Shown here piece after piece: positions 36,648 through 45,858 of a DNA stretch of 64,000 nucleotides. The DNA lies in contig NZ_JACKUK010000042.1 of the NCBI RefSeq assembly GCF_025822765.1, forward strand, positions 16,365 to 80,364, read 5' to 3'. Both the position numbers and the translations under genes were made by a program. This stretch comes from Mycobacterium barrassiae. GTDB lineage: Bacteria > Actinomycetota > Actinomycetes > Mycobacteriales > Mycobacteriaceae. The notes beneath the pieces were generated by a model that saw only the letters and a list, made by a program, of their open reading frames with translations, had not been told where the DNA came from and did no database searches. Numbering within the stretch: the first letter of the stretch is position 1; each line of letters opens with the position of its first letter.

Positions 36648-37768
36648 TGCGTACGGATCTGTGTGACCGCTTCGGCATCGACTATCCGATATTCGTCTTC
36701 ACGCCATCGGAGAAGGTCGCCGCTGCGGTCAGCAAGGCCGGCGGGCTCGGTGTGCTCGGCTGCGTGCGGTTCAACGACGCCGATGATCTCGAGCGCGTCC
36801 TGTGCTGGATGGACGAGAACACCGACGGCAAACCGTACGGCGTCGACGTCGTGATGCCCGCCAAGGTGCCGCAGGAGGGCACCGTCAGCGACATCGACAA
36901 GCTGATCCCGCAGAGTCACCGCGACTTCGTCGCCAAAACCCTTGCCGATCTGGGTGTTCCGCCGCTGCCAGAGGACGAGGAGCGCAACTCCGGCGTGCTC
37001 GGCTGGCTGCACTCGGTGGCCCGCTCGCACGTCGAGGTGGCGCTGAAGCATCCGATCAAGTTGATCGCCAACGCGCTCGGCTCACCGCCGAAGGACGTCA
37101 TCGACCAGGTGCACGCGGCGGGTGTACCGGTGGCCGCCCTGGCGGGCAGCGCCAAGCATGCGCAACGCCACGTCGACAACGGCGTGGACATCGTCGTGGC
37201 GCAGGGCCACGAGGCGGGTGGGCACACCGGCGAGATCGGCTCCATGGTGCTCTGGCCGGAAATCGTTGACGCACTTGATGGTAAGGCGCCGGTACTGGCC
37301 GCCGGCGGTATCGGGACCGGACGACAGGTGGCCGCCGCTCTCGCGCTCGGCGCACAGGGCGTGTGGATGGGTTCGGCGTTCCTGACATCGGCCGAATACG
37401 ATCTCGGCCACCGCAAGCCGTCCGGTGTCTCGACGATCCAGGAGGCGCTGCTGCGGGCCAACTCCAGCGATACGGTGCGCCGCCGCATCTACACGGGTAA
37501 ACCTGCACGGCTGCTGAAGTCGCGGTGGACCGATGCATGGGACGAGCCGGACGCGCCTGAGCCGCTGCCGATGCCGCTGCAGAACATCCTCGTCAGCGAG
37601 GCCCATCAGCGGATGAACGAGTCGGACAATCCCGACACCGTCGCGATGCCGGTAGGTCAGATCGTCGGCCGGATGAACGAGATCCGGCCCGTCGCAGACA
37701 TCATCGCCGAACTCGTCGCCGGATTCGAAGAGGCCACGAAACGGCTCGACGGTATCCGAGACTCCTGA
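36647..37768 (+). CDS. Nitronate monooxygenase / 2-nitropropane dioxygenase-like flavoprotein
   Basis: The 373-residue protein is an FMN TIM barrel of the nitronate monooxygenase family: an N-terminal IDYPIFVFTPSEKVAAAVSK, the GHEAGGHTGEIG loop with the conserved His, and PVLAAGGIGTGRQVAAALALGAQGV for the phosphate of FMN. Family members also include enoyl reductases and steroid-pathway proteins, so the substrate is open. The ATG overlaps the fadD19 stop by 1 bp, placing it under KstR control by operon. Confidence 0.85.
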   Translation: MRTDLCDRFGIDYPIFVFTPSEKVAAAVSKAGGLGVLGCVRFNDADDLERVLCWMDENTDGKPYGVDVVMPAKVPQEGTVSDIDKLIPQSHRDFVAKTLADLGVPPLPEDEERNSGVLGWLHSVARSHVEVALKHPIKLIANALGSPPKDVIDQVHAAGVPVAALAGSAKHAQRHVDNGVDIVVAQGHEAGGHTGEIGSMVLWPEIVDALDGKAPVLAAGGIGTGRQVAAALALGAQGVWMGSAFLTSAEYDLGHRKPSGVSTIQEALLRANSSDTVRRRIYTGKPARLLKSRWTDAWDEPDAPEPLPMPLQNILVSEAHQRMNESDNPDTVAMPVGQIVGRMNEIRPVADIIAELVAGFEEATKRLDGIRDS

Positions 37769-37778
37769 CCCGCCGCTG

Positions 37779-38498
37779 TCAGAAACCGATCTTGGTCTGT
37801 TCGTCGATGACGTTGGTCGCCGCGCCCACGATCTCGCCCTGGTCCTCCAGACCGTCGGCGTTGAGCTGCAGCACGTAAAGGCCGTCCGGGCCGGGGATCA
37901 CAACGGTCTTCTGGGCGACGATCTTGGTCAGGCCCTCTGACTTCCAGGTGCCACCGAGCTGGTAGGCGGGATAGTCGCCCAGGGTGCTCGCCTCGCCCTC
38001 GTTCGACGCGACCCAACCCGGCAGGTTCTGCAGTTCGCCGGGCGCCAGGTCGATGATTGCCTGGGGATCGACATTGCCGGTCAGCTTCGAAAGCAACGCG
38101 ACGATGCTCGGCGAGTACTCGGCGGCTTCGGGCCCGGTGTAGATGATCGCGCCGTAGGCCCAGTCCGGGGTGTTCTCACCGGCCGGCTCCCAGCCTTCGG
38201 GGATCGGCAAGTCGATCGTGGGTGCGCCGGCATCGCCCTGCTTGACCTGAGTCTCCTGGATTTTGTTCTCGACGATGTAGCTGGCGATCGTCGGGTTCGG
38301 GCCTTCGGCATCCTCCTCGCGCGGCGCCACCTTGGCCGTCGTCTTTGGCGCGGCCTTCGCGCTCGTCGTCGTGGTGGTGGTCGTCGTCTCCGATTCGGAC
38401 GTGCTCGGTTCGGTTTTGGTATCCGAGCCGCAGCCCGACAACACGAGCGCCAGTGCGGCGGCCAGGCTGGCCACCCCGGTGATCGCAGTGCGCCTCAT
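37779..38498 (-). CDS. LpqN/LpqT-like lipoprotein
   Basis: The 239-residue protein has a lipoprotein signal with lipobox LSGC (Cys23), a Ser/Thr-rich linker containing a run of Thr (about 35-50), and a C-terminal LpqN-like domain (about 65-239: IASYIVENKIQET, IDLPIPEGWEPAG). Such proteins are surface lipoproteins in mycobacteria with roles in envelope interaction. It converges with the nitronate monooxygenase gene (10 bp) and diverges from pucR. Confidence 0.82.
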   Translation of the reverse strand: MRRTAITGVASLAAALALVLSGCGSDTKTEPSTSESETTTTTTTTSAKAAPKTTAKVAPREEDAEGPNPTIASYIVENKIQETQVKQGDAGAPTIDLPIPEGWEPAGENTPDWAYGAIIYTGPEAAEYSPSIVALLSKLTGNVDPQAIIDLAPGELQNLPGWVASNEGEASTLGDYPAYQLGGTWKSEGLTKIVAQKTVVIPGPDGLYVLQLNADGLEDQGEIVGAATNVIDEQTKIGF

Positions 38499-38673
38499 CA
38501 GTCAACTCCTGTCGTCGGGACGTCCAAAAGACCTAGCGAAGCGTAATCCAAAAGGAGCCTTGTCAAGGCCGAGTAGATTTACTCAATCTGAACTTCTGTA
38601 CACCGCCGACGGCACCACGATTCGCCTGGGCACCGAGTTACAGACAATAGACTCGGCGTGGGAGGAGACGCGT

Positions 38674-40200
38674 GTGGTCACGTTAGACCGATTGGTGAAC
38701 GTGCTCGGGGGTTATGGCGTCCAGCTGCGCTTCTGCCCGATACCGCGCTCCAGAGAACTCGGCAGTGTCGTGATGCACGAGGTTGCTGGGGGTCGCACGG
38801 TGATCGGTGACGTACTCCTGGCCGTCGGCGCGCGTTCCGTGGACGAAGCCCTGCAGTGGGCGACATCGGCACACGCGGTCGTCGTACTCCTGAGGAACCC
38901 CGACGACGACACCACCTTCGCCGGGATGGCCGAGGGTATTGCGGTGATGGTCGTCGATGACGCGGTGTCCTGGAGTGAGCTCAGCGCTGTCGTCTATGGA
39001 TTGGTGCTGGAAGGTCGTGAAACCGAATCCGGCCGCGGCCCAACCGATCTGTTCGCACTCGCCGACAGCCTGGCCGAGGTGACAAGAGGCGCGGTGACCA
39101 TCGAGGACCCGTTGTCACGGGTCCTTGCGTATTCCAGCATGCAGCAGAACGCCGACCCGGCGCGAGTCGCAACCATCATGGACAGGCAATCACCGGAAAG
39201 CCTGCGCGAATTCTTCGAGAACCGAGGGGTTTTCGCGCACCTCGCGACTTCTGACGAACCCCTCTTCGTCGATCCGGACGCCGAACACGGAATGTCGGGC
39301 CGCATGGTTGTCGCGGTGCGGTCGGGGCGAGAACTCATGGGGTCGGTGTGGGTTGCGTGCGAGAAGCCACTGAAGGAACCGGAACGGACCAGGTTGGCAG
39401 ACGGTGCGCGCACAGTCGCCCTGCATCTGTTGCGGTCCCGTGCCAGTGCAGATTTGGAGCGTCAGGTCGAGTCCGACTTGGTGCTCCGGCTGTTGAACGG
39501 AAGCCCTGATGCGGCGGCGTCCGCCAGTAGGCTCGGCCTGCCCCAGGATTTGATGCGAGTCATCGCGGTGCAGGCATTCATCGACGCCGATCGCGACGCG
39601 GGTCTGCTACTCGCGTTCGAGCGGGCAACCACCGGATTCGGGTGGTCGCGCCCCGGCCGAAGTGCGCTCTCCGGCAACACGGTTTACACGCTGTTGCCCG
39701 GCGAGGAGGCGGCCGCGGCGCGGAGCTGGGTCGCGGCCTTGCAGGCGTCCCTGCCCGATCGGTTAACCGTATTGGCCGGCATCAGCAAGGCGGCTACGGC
39801 AACCGATCTGCCCGCAGCGCGCCAAGAAGCCGACGAGTGTCTCGCGTTACACGAGGCCAAGCCATCCGATGCTCTTCCACCGGCGTACGACGAGTCATGG
39901 GACGAGATTCTGTTGCAACGCCTTCGGACCGCGGCCGGCTCGGGCCGGACTCCAGATCGGGGGCCGGTAGCAGAGCTGCGACGCCACGACGCCGAACACG
40001 GCACGGAGTACGTGGCGACATTGCGGGCGTGGCTGGAGGCGCTGGGAGATCCGGCCGGTGCGGGCAACCGTCTTGGGGTGCACGAGAACACCGTGAGGTA
40101 TCGACTGCGCAAGATGGGTGAGATCACCGATCTACAGCTGAGCGACGCCAGCAAACGGCTGGCAATGATGATCGAACTCGCCGCCACCGAAAGCGCCTGA
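38674..40200 (+). CDS. PucR-family transcriptional regulator
   Basis: The 508-residue protein has an N-terminal purine catabolism/PucR-like sensor (about 1-120: VTLDRLVNVLGGYGVQLRF), a GGDEF-like middle part and a C-terminal PucR helix-turn-helix near 467-484 (LGVHENTVRYRLRKMGEI). The start is GTG 38674 after GGAGGAG at 38661-38667; the frame is open far upstream but overlaps the opposite lipoprotein gene. PucR proteins often control nearby catabolic genes; the D-amino-acid dehydrogenase directly downstream is the likely target. Confidence 0.87.
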   Translation: MVTLDRLVNVLGGYGVQLRFCPIPRSRELGSVVMHEVAGGRTVIGDVLLAVGARSVDEALQWATSAHAVVVLLRNPDDDTTFAGMAEGIAVMVVDDAVSWSELSAVVYGLVLEGRETESGRGPTDLFALADSLAEVTRGAVTIEDPLSRVLAYSSMQQNADPARVATIMDRQSPESLREFFENRGVFAHLATSDEPLFVDPDAEHGMSGRMVVAVRSGRELMGSVWVACEKPLKEPERTRLADGARTVALHLLRSRASADLERQVESDLVLRLLNGSPDAAASASRLGLPQDLMRVIAVQAFIDADRDAGLLLAFERATTGFGWSRPGRSALSGNTVYTLLPGEEAAAARSWVAALQASLPDRLTVLAGISKAATATDLPAARQEADECLALHEAKPSDALPPAYDESWDEILLQRLRTAAGSGRTPDRGPVAELRRHDAEHGTEYVATLRAWLEALGDPAGAGNRLGVHENTVRYRLRKMGEITDLQLSDASKRLAMMIELAATESA

Positions 40201-40334
40201 ACAGCCCCTTTGTCGATTCACCACAACGGCAGCGCCGGGGGTTGTCCCGTCACGGCAACCACTTAGGCCACCGGCTGGGCCACCGTGGAGTTGTTGAGTC
40301 AATCGTGCGTGTGATCACCAGGTGGAGGTAGGCA

Positions 40335-41600
40335 ATGGTCGGCGGGGAGCGTTTCGACGGCGGTCCGCGGTCGGCGGTCGTGGTCGGCGCGGGCATCGTC
40401 GGATTGTCGACGGCATGGTTCCTGCAGGAGAGGGGAGTCGACGTCACCGTCGTCGACCGCACCGGCGTGGCCGCAGGAGCTTCCTGGGGCAACGCCGGCT
40501 GGATCGCACCCGCACTGACGTTGCCACTGAACTCTCCGAAGCTGCTCCGGTACGGTCTGCGCTCGCTGCTGGACCGGAACGCCCCGCTGCACATCCCGTT
40601 GGCCGCAGACAGTTCGCGGTGGCTGTTCCTGCTGCAGTTCGCCGCCAATTGCCGCTCGTCGACTTGGCAGAGGGCGGTGCGAGCCAACGTGCCGCTCAAC
40701 GAGGAATGCATCGAAGCGTTCGACGTGCTGATCGCGAACGGGGTCGACGCACCGGTGACCGATGCTCCGATCACCGCGCTGTTCCGTTCGACGCGCGACG
40801 CAGAAAAGATGATGGCCGAACTTCGGGCGATCCAAGGCGCCGGTCAGTCCTTGTTCGTCACGGGACTGTCCGGTGAGGCGCTGCGCGAGCAGGTCCCGCT
40901 GGCGTCGCCGCAGATCACCGCGGCGATCAACATCAACGGTCAGCGCTACGTCGACCCCGGACGGTTCGTCACAGCTCTCGGAAGCGCGGTCCGACAACGT
41001 GGGGCCGCCATCGTCACGCAAGAGGTGCGCGGTGTCTTCAGTTCCGGTAACGGGGCAAGGGTGGTGCTGCACAGCGGTGAGCCGCTGGTCGCCGACGCAG
41101 CGGTGATCGCCACGGGCGCCTGGTTGTCTCGTTTGGCGGGCTCTCGACTGCGGGTACCGGTGGCGGCGGGCCGCGGCTACTCGTTCACCGTGCCCGTGGA
41201 CCGGCCCATACCCGGGCCCATCTATCTGCCAGATGTACGGGTGGCGTGTACTCCCCACCACGGTGCACTGAGGGTCGCGGGCACGATGGAGTTCCGCCAT
41301 CCCCATGAACCGGTGATGGCCGAACGTGTGGGTGCGATCGTTGCCTCTGCGAGTCCGCTGCTGGAAGCGGTGCGGTGGGCCGAGCGCAGCGACATCTGGG
41401 TCGGTCCGCGTCCGATCACTCCCGACGGCCTGCCATTGATCGGTGAGATGTCGCGCAACGTGTACGTCGCAGGCGGGCACGGCATGTGGGGTCTTGCGCA
41501 CGGGCCCATCACCGGCCGACTGCTCACCGAACAGATCACGACCGGCAAGCAACCCGAGGCGCTGCAGCCATTCGATCCGCTGCGACGCGCTGTCACCTGA
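40335..41600 (+). CDS. FAD-dependent D-amino-acid dehydrogenase (DadA-like)
   Basis: The 421-residue protein is a DAO-family flavoenzyme. The FAD Rossmann motif is VVVGAGIVGLSTAW (Gly18, Gly20, Gly23), followed by VTVVDRTGVAAGASWGNAGW, typical of DadA. The C-terminal GRGYSFTVPVDRP and IGPRPITPDGLP-type segment (VGPRPITPDGLPLIGEM) complete the fold. D-amino-acid deamination is the best guess; glycine/sarcosine oxidation is an alternative. The ATG follows AGGTGGAGGTAGGCA. It lies 134 bp behind pucR. Confidence 0.85.
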   Translation: MVGGERFDGGPRSAVVVGAGIVGLSTAWFLQERGVDVTVVDRTGVAAGASWGNAGWIAPALTLPLNSPKLLRYGLRSLLDRNAPLHIPLAADSSRWLFLLQFAANCRSSTWQRAVRANVPLNEECIEAFDVLIANGVDAPVTDAPITALFRSTRDAEKMMAELRAIQGAGQSLFVTGLSGEALREQVPLASPQITAAININGQRYVDPGRFVTALGSAVRQRGAAIVTQEVRGVFSSGNGARVVLHSGEPLVADAAVIATGAWLSRLAGSRLRVPVAAGRGYSFTVPVDRPIPGPIYLPDVRVACTPHHGALRVAGTMEFRHPHEPVMAERVGAIVASASPLLEAVRWAERSDIWVGPRPITPDGLPLIGEMSRNVYVAGGHGMWGLAHGPITGRLLTEQITTGKQPEALQPFDPLRRAVT

Positions 41601-41631
41601 CCAAGGATCTCGCCCGTCACGGGCAACGCGA

Positions 41632-41673
41632 GTCGTCAGGGGCGGCGCAGAGCCGCAGCCCGCCCCTGACGAC
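41632..41673 (+). terminator. Hairpin between dadA-like and gre-like genes
   Basis: A perfect 14-bp inverted repeat (gtcgtcaggggcgg / ccgcccctgacgac) with a 14-base loop lies 31 bp after the dadA-like stop and 23 bp before the gre-like ATG. It could be a terminator for the first gene or a leader attenuator for the second. Confidence 0.75.
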
Positions 41674-41696
41674 AACCCTATTCGAAAGGAACGAAT

Positions 41697-42167
41697 ATGA
41701 CCACTGCACAACGTGTTTGGATTTCCTCGGAGGCCTACGAGAATCTGCAGCAGGAGTTGGCGACTCTGCGTCGATTGTGCGCGACCGCCGCTGCAGATGG
41801 GGACACCGGCGAGAACGCCACCGCGATCCAGCGTGCCCGACAAGCGCGTATCCAACAGATTCATGACCTACTCGTGTACGCCGTTGTCGGCGAGGACCCG
41901 CCCAACGACGGGATCGCCGAACCGGGTATGGTCGTGACCGTTCGCTACGACGACACCGGGGACACCGAATCATTCCTCCTCGGTGTCCGCGGTGCTGAAC
42001 AGGGCGATATCGAGGTCTACTCCGTCCAGTCGCCACTCGGTGAGGCCATCCTCGGCGCACGGCCTGGCGAGCAGCGCACCTTCAAACTGCCAAGTGGGGC
42101 TGAGCTTTCCGTCACAATGTTGGCAGCCGTTCCCTACGGTTTACACAACGCGGAGGTGACGGCATGA
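41697..42167 (+). CDS. Gre-family transcription elongation factor paralogue
   Basis: The 156-residue protein has the GreA/GreB layout: an N-terminal coiled coil (about 8-75) and a C-terminal FKBP-like domain (about 80-150). The tip of the coiled coil reads DGDTGENATA, keeping the two acidic residues (Asp36, Glu39) that stimulate RNA cleavage by RNA polymerase in GreA. It is too divergent to be the housekeeping GreA and resembles the second Gre-like factors of mycobacteria such as Rv3788. The ATG follows AAAGGA. A 14-bp hairpin lies just upstream. Confidence 0.85.
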   Translation: MTTAQRVWISSEAYENLQQELATLRRLCATAAADGDTGENATAIQRARQARIQQIHDLLVYAVVGEDPPNDGIAEPGMVVTVRYDDTGDTESFLLGVRGAEQGDIEVYSVQSPLGEAILGARPGEQRTFKLPSGAELSVTMLAAVPYGLHNAEVTA

Positions 42168-42222
42168 TCCAGCTCGCATTGGAGCGGTGGGAGTCCGACG
42201 GGGGTGCGGTTCCGGGGACGCG

Positions 42223-43197
42223 TTACACCCCGCGGAACGATGCCACGATGGCATCCGTCGGTGAACGCCACGTGATACCCAGATCCCGGAGCATGGCCGA
42301 ATCGTCGGTCGGTGTCGCCGCGGTCAGCAGTAGCGCCGCCTCGTAGCTCAAGCCGTCACCCATCGCGATGACAGACGACATCGCGTCGCCGATCCTGCTC
42401 ACGCCACGGAAAACACGCTGGTTCAGCGGGATTCGGGTGATCGTCCGGCCCGCGCCGCGCTCGAGAGCGGTGATCATGTCGTCGAATTCGACCAGGACGC
42501 CGCCGCACACGTAGCGTCGGGGTCCCTTGCCCGGCGTGAAGATGGCTGCGTGGACATCGGCGACGTCGCGCACATCGATCATCTGCATACCGCCGCGCAT
42601 CCGCGGTGCCACACGCCAGCGCACGATGGGTGCCCAGCCGCGCTCGGTGACACCCGGCTCGGTGTGGAAGGCAGGTCCCACGACGCTGGAGGGATAGGTG
42701 ACGACGACGGGCGCACCCTCGCTCTGCAGGCGCCGTGCCACCCGATCGGCGTGGCCCTTCGTCTTGGCATAGGGACTTCGCCCCGCGGCGGTGGGGGTGT
42801 CGGGCCCGATCAGGCCGTTCGGCGGCGGAAACAACGCGCTGTAACTGCTGACCGACACCACCGGATCGAGTCCGGCTGCCACCGCACGAGTCAGGATCGA
42901 TTCGGTTGCGTGCGCGTTGATCTGCCACATCAGCTCCGCGCGGCGCTTGTCGGTGCCCACCACCCCGGCGGCGTGCAGCAGTGCGTCGCATCCGTCGAGC
43001 AGGGCGTCGACGGTGGCGGTGTCGCGGATGTCGCCCACCATTGTGTCGATGTCGCCGATCTCGGCGAACTTCTGCAACACCGGTGCATCCACCGCATCGG
43101 GCGCCACCAGCAGGCGCACCCTCTCGCCGCGAGCGAGCAGGGCGCGTACCGAATGTGCGCCGAGGTAGCCGGTACCCCCGGTGACTGCGACCAGCAT
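42223..43197 (-). CDS. Extended SDR / NAD-dependent epimerase-dehydratase-like protein
   Basis: The 324-residue protein has the extended-SDR cofactor motif VTGGTGYLG at residues 5-13 and the active-site Tyr/Lys in SPYAKTKGHAD, with an upstream VSVSSYSALF. It resembles dihydroflavonol reductase- and 3-beta-HSD-type dehydrogenases. It is the last gene of the leftward fadE26-fadE27-fadD17 set, 33 bp behind the fadD17 stop, so a sterol 3-hydroxyl or side-chain hydroxyl is a reasonable but unproven substrate. Confidence 0.82.
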   Translation of the reverse strand: MLVAVTGGTGYLGAHSVRALLARGERVRLLVAPDAVDAPVLQKFAEIGDIDTMVGDIRDTATVDALLDGCDALLHAAGVVGTDKRRAELMWQINAHATESILTRAVAAGLDPVVSVSSYSALFPPPNGLIGPDTPTAAGRSPYAKTKGHADRVARRLQSEGAPVVVTYPSSVVGPAFHTEPGVTERGWAPIVRWRVAPRMRGGMQMIDVRDVADVHAAIFTPGKGPRRYVCGGVLVEFDDMITALERGAGRTITRIPLNQRVFRGVSRIGDAMSSVIAMGDGLSYEAALLLTAATPTDDSAMLRDLGITWRSPTDAIVASFRGV

Positions 43198-43230
43198 GGT
43201 TCTCCTCGAAATCGATTGTGTACGTGGGTG

Positions 43231-44751
43231 TCAGCGCTGGATCGGGTAGACCGGATCGGCGCAGTCGGTCCCTTCGGCCTGCAGCTGACGCTTGATCACC
43301 TTGAAGGTCTCGGTGCGTGGCAATGAGGTACCGACCCGCACGAACGACGGCCACTGCTTGGGACCCAGGTCGGCTTGTTCGGCGAGGAAGGCGCCAAACT
43401 GCTCGGGGTCGAACGACGCCCCATCGGTGAGCACGACGGCCGCCATCACCTGGTCGCCTACGTCAGGCGCGGGTATTCCGTACACCGCCACCTCGACCAC
43501 GTCGGGATGGCGCAGCAGCACCCGCTCGATCGGCGCGGAGCCGAGGTTCTCGCCGTCGACGCGCATCCAGTCGCCGAGCCGGCCGGCGAAGTATGCGTAG
43601 CCGTTCTCGTCGCGGTAGGCCAGGTCGCCACTGTGGTAGACCCCGCCCCGCATGCGTTCGGCGTCGGCTTCGGGATCGTTGTAGTAACCCTCGAAACGCC
43701 CTGCGTCAGACGTGTTCACCAGCTCGCCGGTGACGCCGGGCGGGCAGGGCTCACCGGTGTCGACGTCGACGATCTCGGTACCGGGCGGCAGCGGGCCGAG
43801 CGCTCCCGGCGGGGTGTCCGGAGTGCGACCGATCGCAATCCCGCCTTCGGTCGAGCCGAAGCCGTCCATCACCAGCGTGTTGAACCGCTTGGCAAATCGC
43901 TCGACGTCGGCCGGCGCGCCCTCGTTGCCGTAGACCGCGCGCAGTGGGTTGTCGGCATCGTCGGGTTGCTCGGGGGTGGCGAGCACGTACGACAACGGCT
44001 TGCCGACGTAGTTGGCGTAGGTCGCACCGAACTTGCGTACGTCCGGCAGGAACTGCGAAGCGGAGAACTTGCGCCGCAATGCAAGTGAGCTGCGCGACGC
44101 GAACGCGACTGACCAGCCCACCAGCACCGCGTTGGAATGGAACAGCGGCATGGACACATAGCAGATGTCGCTGGGCCCGAGGCTGAAACGCTCCGTCATC
44201 ATCGCCCCCGCGATGGCCACCTTGCCCTGGCTGCACTTGACCGCCTTGGGATCACCGCTGGTGCCCGACGTATAGATCAACATGAACAGATCGCGTGGGT
44301 CGGCGTCGTACGCGACGACGGGTTCGTCGCCGTACGCCGCAACCTCGGCCGCCCATTCGGGGGAGTCGACGTCGATGTGGTCGATATCGCCGACGACGGC
44401 CGCCGAGGCCGAATCCGCCAGCACCACTTGACAGTCCGCGTGGTTGATGTCGCGCTGCAGTGCGGCTCCGCGGCGGACGGGATTGAGCCCGACCGGCACG
44501 ATGCCCGTCAACCCCGCCGCCACCAGGACCGACGAGAAGAACGGCGTGTTCTGGAGCAGCACACCGACATGCGGCGGTCGGTCCGGGTCCATGCGGGCCC
44601 GCAGCGCGGCCGCCACCGCGGCACCGTGCCGGATGTGCTCACGCCACGGAATGAAGGCGTCCTCGAAGTAGACCCCACGGTCGTCGACGTCGACCAGCGG
44701 GGTGATCAGCGAGGTGACGGTGGGCAGCTCGGTTCCGGTCGCGGGATTCAA
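43231..44751 (-). CDS. fadD17: FadD17, steroid side-chain acyl-CoA ligase
   Basis: FadD17 activates the C5 side-chain acid (3-oxochol-4-en-24-oate type). The 506-residue protein is an AMP-forming ligase with LFMLIYTSGTSGDPKAVKCS as the nucleotide loop, MDGFGSTEGG as the adenylate motif, and a C-terminal Lys in PRTETFKVIKRQL. The start is TTG at the complement of 44749-44751, overlapping the fadE27 stop as TTGA, which fits the 502-residue Mtb protein. It is third of four in the operon. Confidence 0.9.
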   Translation of the reverse strand: MNPATGTELPTVTSLITPLVDVDDRGVYFEDAFIPWREHIRHGAAVAAALRARMDPDRPPHVGVLLQNTPFFSSVLVAAGLTGIVPVGLNPVRRGAALQRDINHADCQVVLADSASAAVVGDIDHIDVDSPEWAAEVAAYGDEPVVAYDADPRDLFMLIYTSGTSGDPKAVKCSQGKVAIAGAMMTERFSLGPSDICYVSMPLFHSNAVLVGWSVAFASRSSLALRRKFSASQFLPDVRKFGATYANYVGKPLSYVLATPEQPDDADNPLRAVYGNEGAPADVERFAKRFNTLVMDGFGSTEGGIAIGRTPDTPPGALGPLPPGTEIVDVDTGEPCPPGVTGELVNTSDAGRFEGYYNDPEADAERMRGGVYHSGDLAYRDENGYAYFAGRLGDWMRVDGENLGSAPIERVLLRHPDVVEVAVYGIPAPDVGDQVMAAVVLTDGASFDPEQFGAFLAEQADLGPKQWPSFVRVGTSLPRTETFKVIKRQLQAEGTDCADPVYPIQR

Positions 44752-45845
44752 GCTGGGGTTTCGGCCAGCTCACGACCGATACGCAGCAACTGCCCGGTCG
44801 CGCCGCCGACCGCGAACTCGGTCTGCTTGGCCGCCAGGAAGTACCGGTGCACCGGGTGATCGGTGTCGATCCCGACGCCGCCGTGCACATGCACCGTCGT
44901 GTGGGCCACCCGATGCCCGGCCTCGGCCGCCCAGAACGCCGCGGTGTTGACGTCGATATCGGCCGGTAGATCCTCGGACAGCCGCCATGCCGCCTGCGTG
45001 ACCGTCAACCGCAGCGCCTTGACGTCGATATAACCGTCGGCGAGCCGGGACGACACCGCCTGGAAGCTGCCGATCGGCCGGTCGAACTGCTCACGCTCAC
45101 GGGCGTATTCGGCGGTCAGCTCGAGCGCCCGTTCCAGCACCCCGAGCTGAAATGCGCTGCGTCCCAACGAACCGTGGGTGGTCAACCAATCCACCACCTC
45201 GGCGCCGCCGACTACGCGGTCAGCGCCCAATTCGACGCCCTGCAGTCCGAGATGTCCGACGCTGCCGTGCCCCGTCGTGTTCAGCGATTCCACGGTCACG
45301 CCGGAATCCGCCGCGGCCACCACGAATACCTTGGTGCCCGAATCGGTTTCGGCGGGGACCAGGAAGGCATCGGCGATCGGGCCGTAGCTGACCTGAGTGC
45401 GCGTGCCGGTCAGCCGGAACCCGTCGCCGTTCGCATTGGCCTGCACCGGGCCCTCGCCCATCTCGCCGTCCAGCGCGACCGTGAGGATCTTCGAACCGTT
45501 GATCGCGGGCACCGCCCACCCCTGCTGCAGCGCCTGCGACCCGAATTTGGCCAGCGCGCCGGCGGCGAGCACGGCCGACTCCAGATACGGCACCGCGGCC
45601 ATCTGCCTGCCGAGCGCCACCAGGACCGCAACCTGCTCCAGCACGCCGAATCCGCCTCCGCCGAGGGATTCCGGCGCGGCGGTGGACAGAATGTCGGCCT
45701 CGACCAGCTTGCGCCACAAGGTGTCGTCGAACCGCTCTTCCAGACCGTCGAGCTCGCGCTGACGCTCGGGGGTGCTCACCGATTCGGTGATGGTGCGGGC
45801 CAACCCGCCGAGGTCCTCGGCCGCTTCCGTCGTCTTGAAATCCAT
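44748..45845 (-). CDS. fadE27: Acyl-CoA dehydrogenase FadE27 (ChsE5 subunit)
   Basis: FadE27 is the short subunit of the FadE26-FadE27 (ChsE4-ChsE5) heterotetramer that desaturates the long cholesterol side-chain CoA. The 365 residues show the C-terminal acyl-CoA dehydrogenase helices (LTAEYAREREQFDRPIGSFQ, VHVHGGVGIDTDHPVHRYFL). The ATG complement is 45843-45845, 13 bp after the fadE26 stop. Its stop overlaps the fadD17 start. Confidence 0.92.
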   Translation of the reverse strand: MDFKTTEAAEDLGGLARTITESVSTPERQRELDGLEERFDDTLWRKLVEADILSTAAPESLGGGGFGVLEQVAVLVALGRQMAAVPYLESAVLAAGALAKFGSQALQQGWAVPAINGSKILTVALDGEMGEGPVQANANGDGFRLTGTRTQVSYGPIADAFLVPAETDSGTKVFVVAAADSGVTVESLNTTGHGSVGHLGLQGVELGADRVVGGAEVVDWLTTHGSLGRSAFQLGVLERALELTAEYAREREQFDRPIGSFQAVSSRLADGYIDVKALRLTVTQAAWRLSEDLPADIDVNTAAFWAAEAGHRVAHTTVHVHGGVGIDTDHPVHRYFLAAKQTEFAVGGATGQLLRIGRELAETPA

Positions 45846-45858
45846 TGTCGATCAGTCC

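Noticed and set aside
42164-42346. 60-codon plus-strand frame after the gre-like gene
   Set aside because: It overlaps the end of the convergent SDR gene, lacks a clear ribosome-binding site of its own and has no similarity to a known family.
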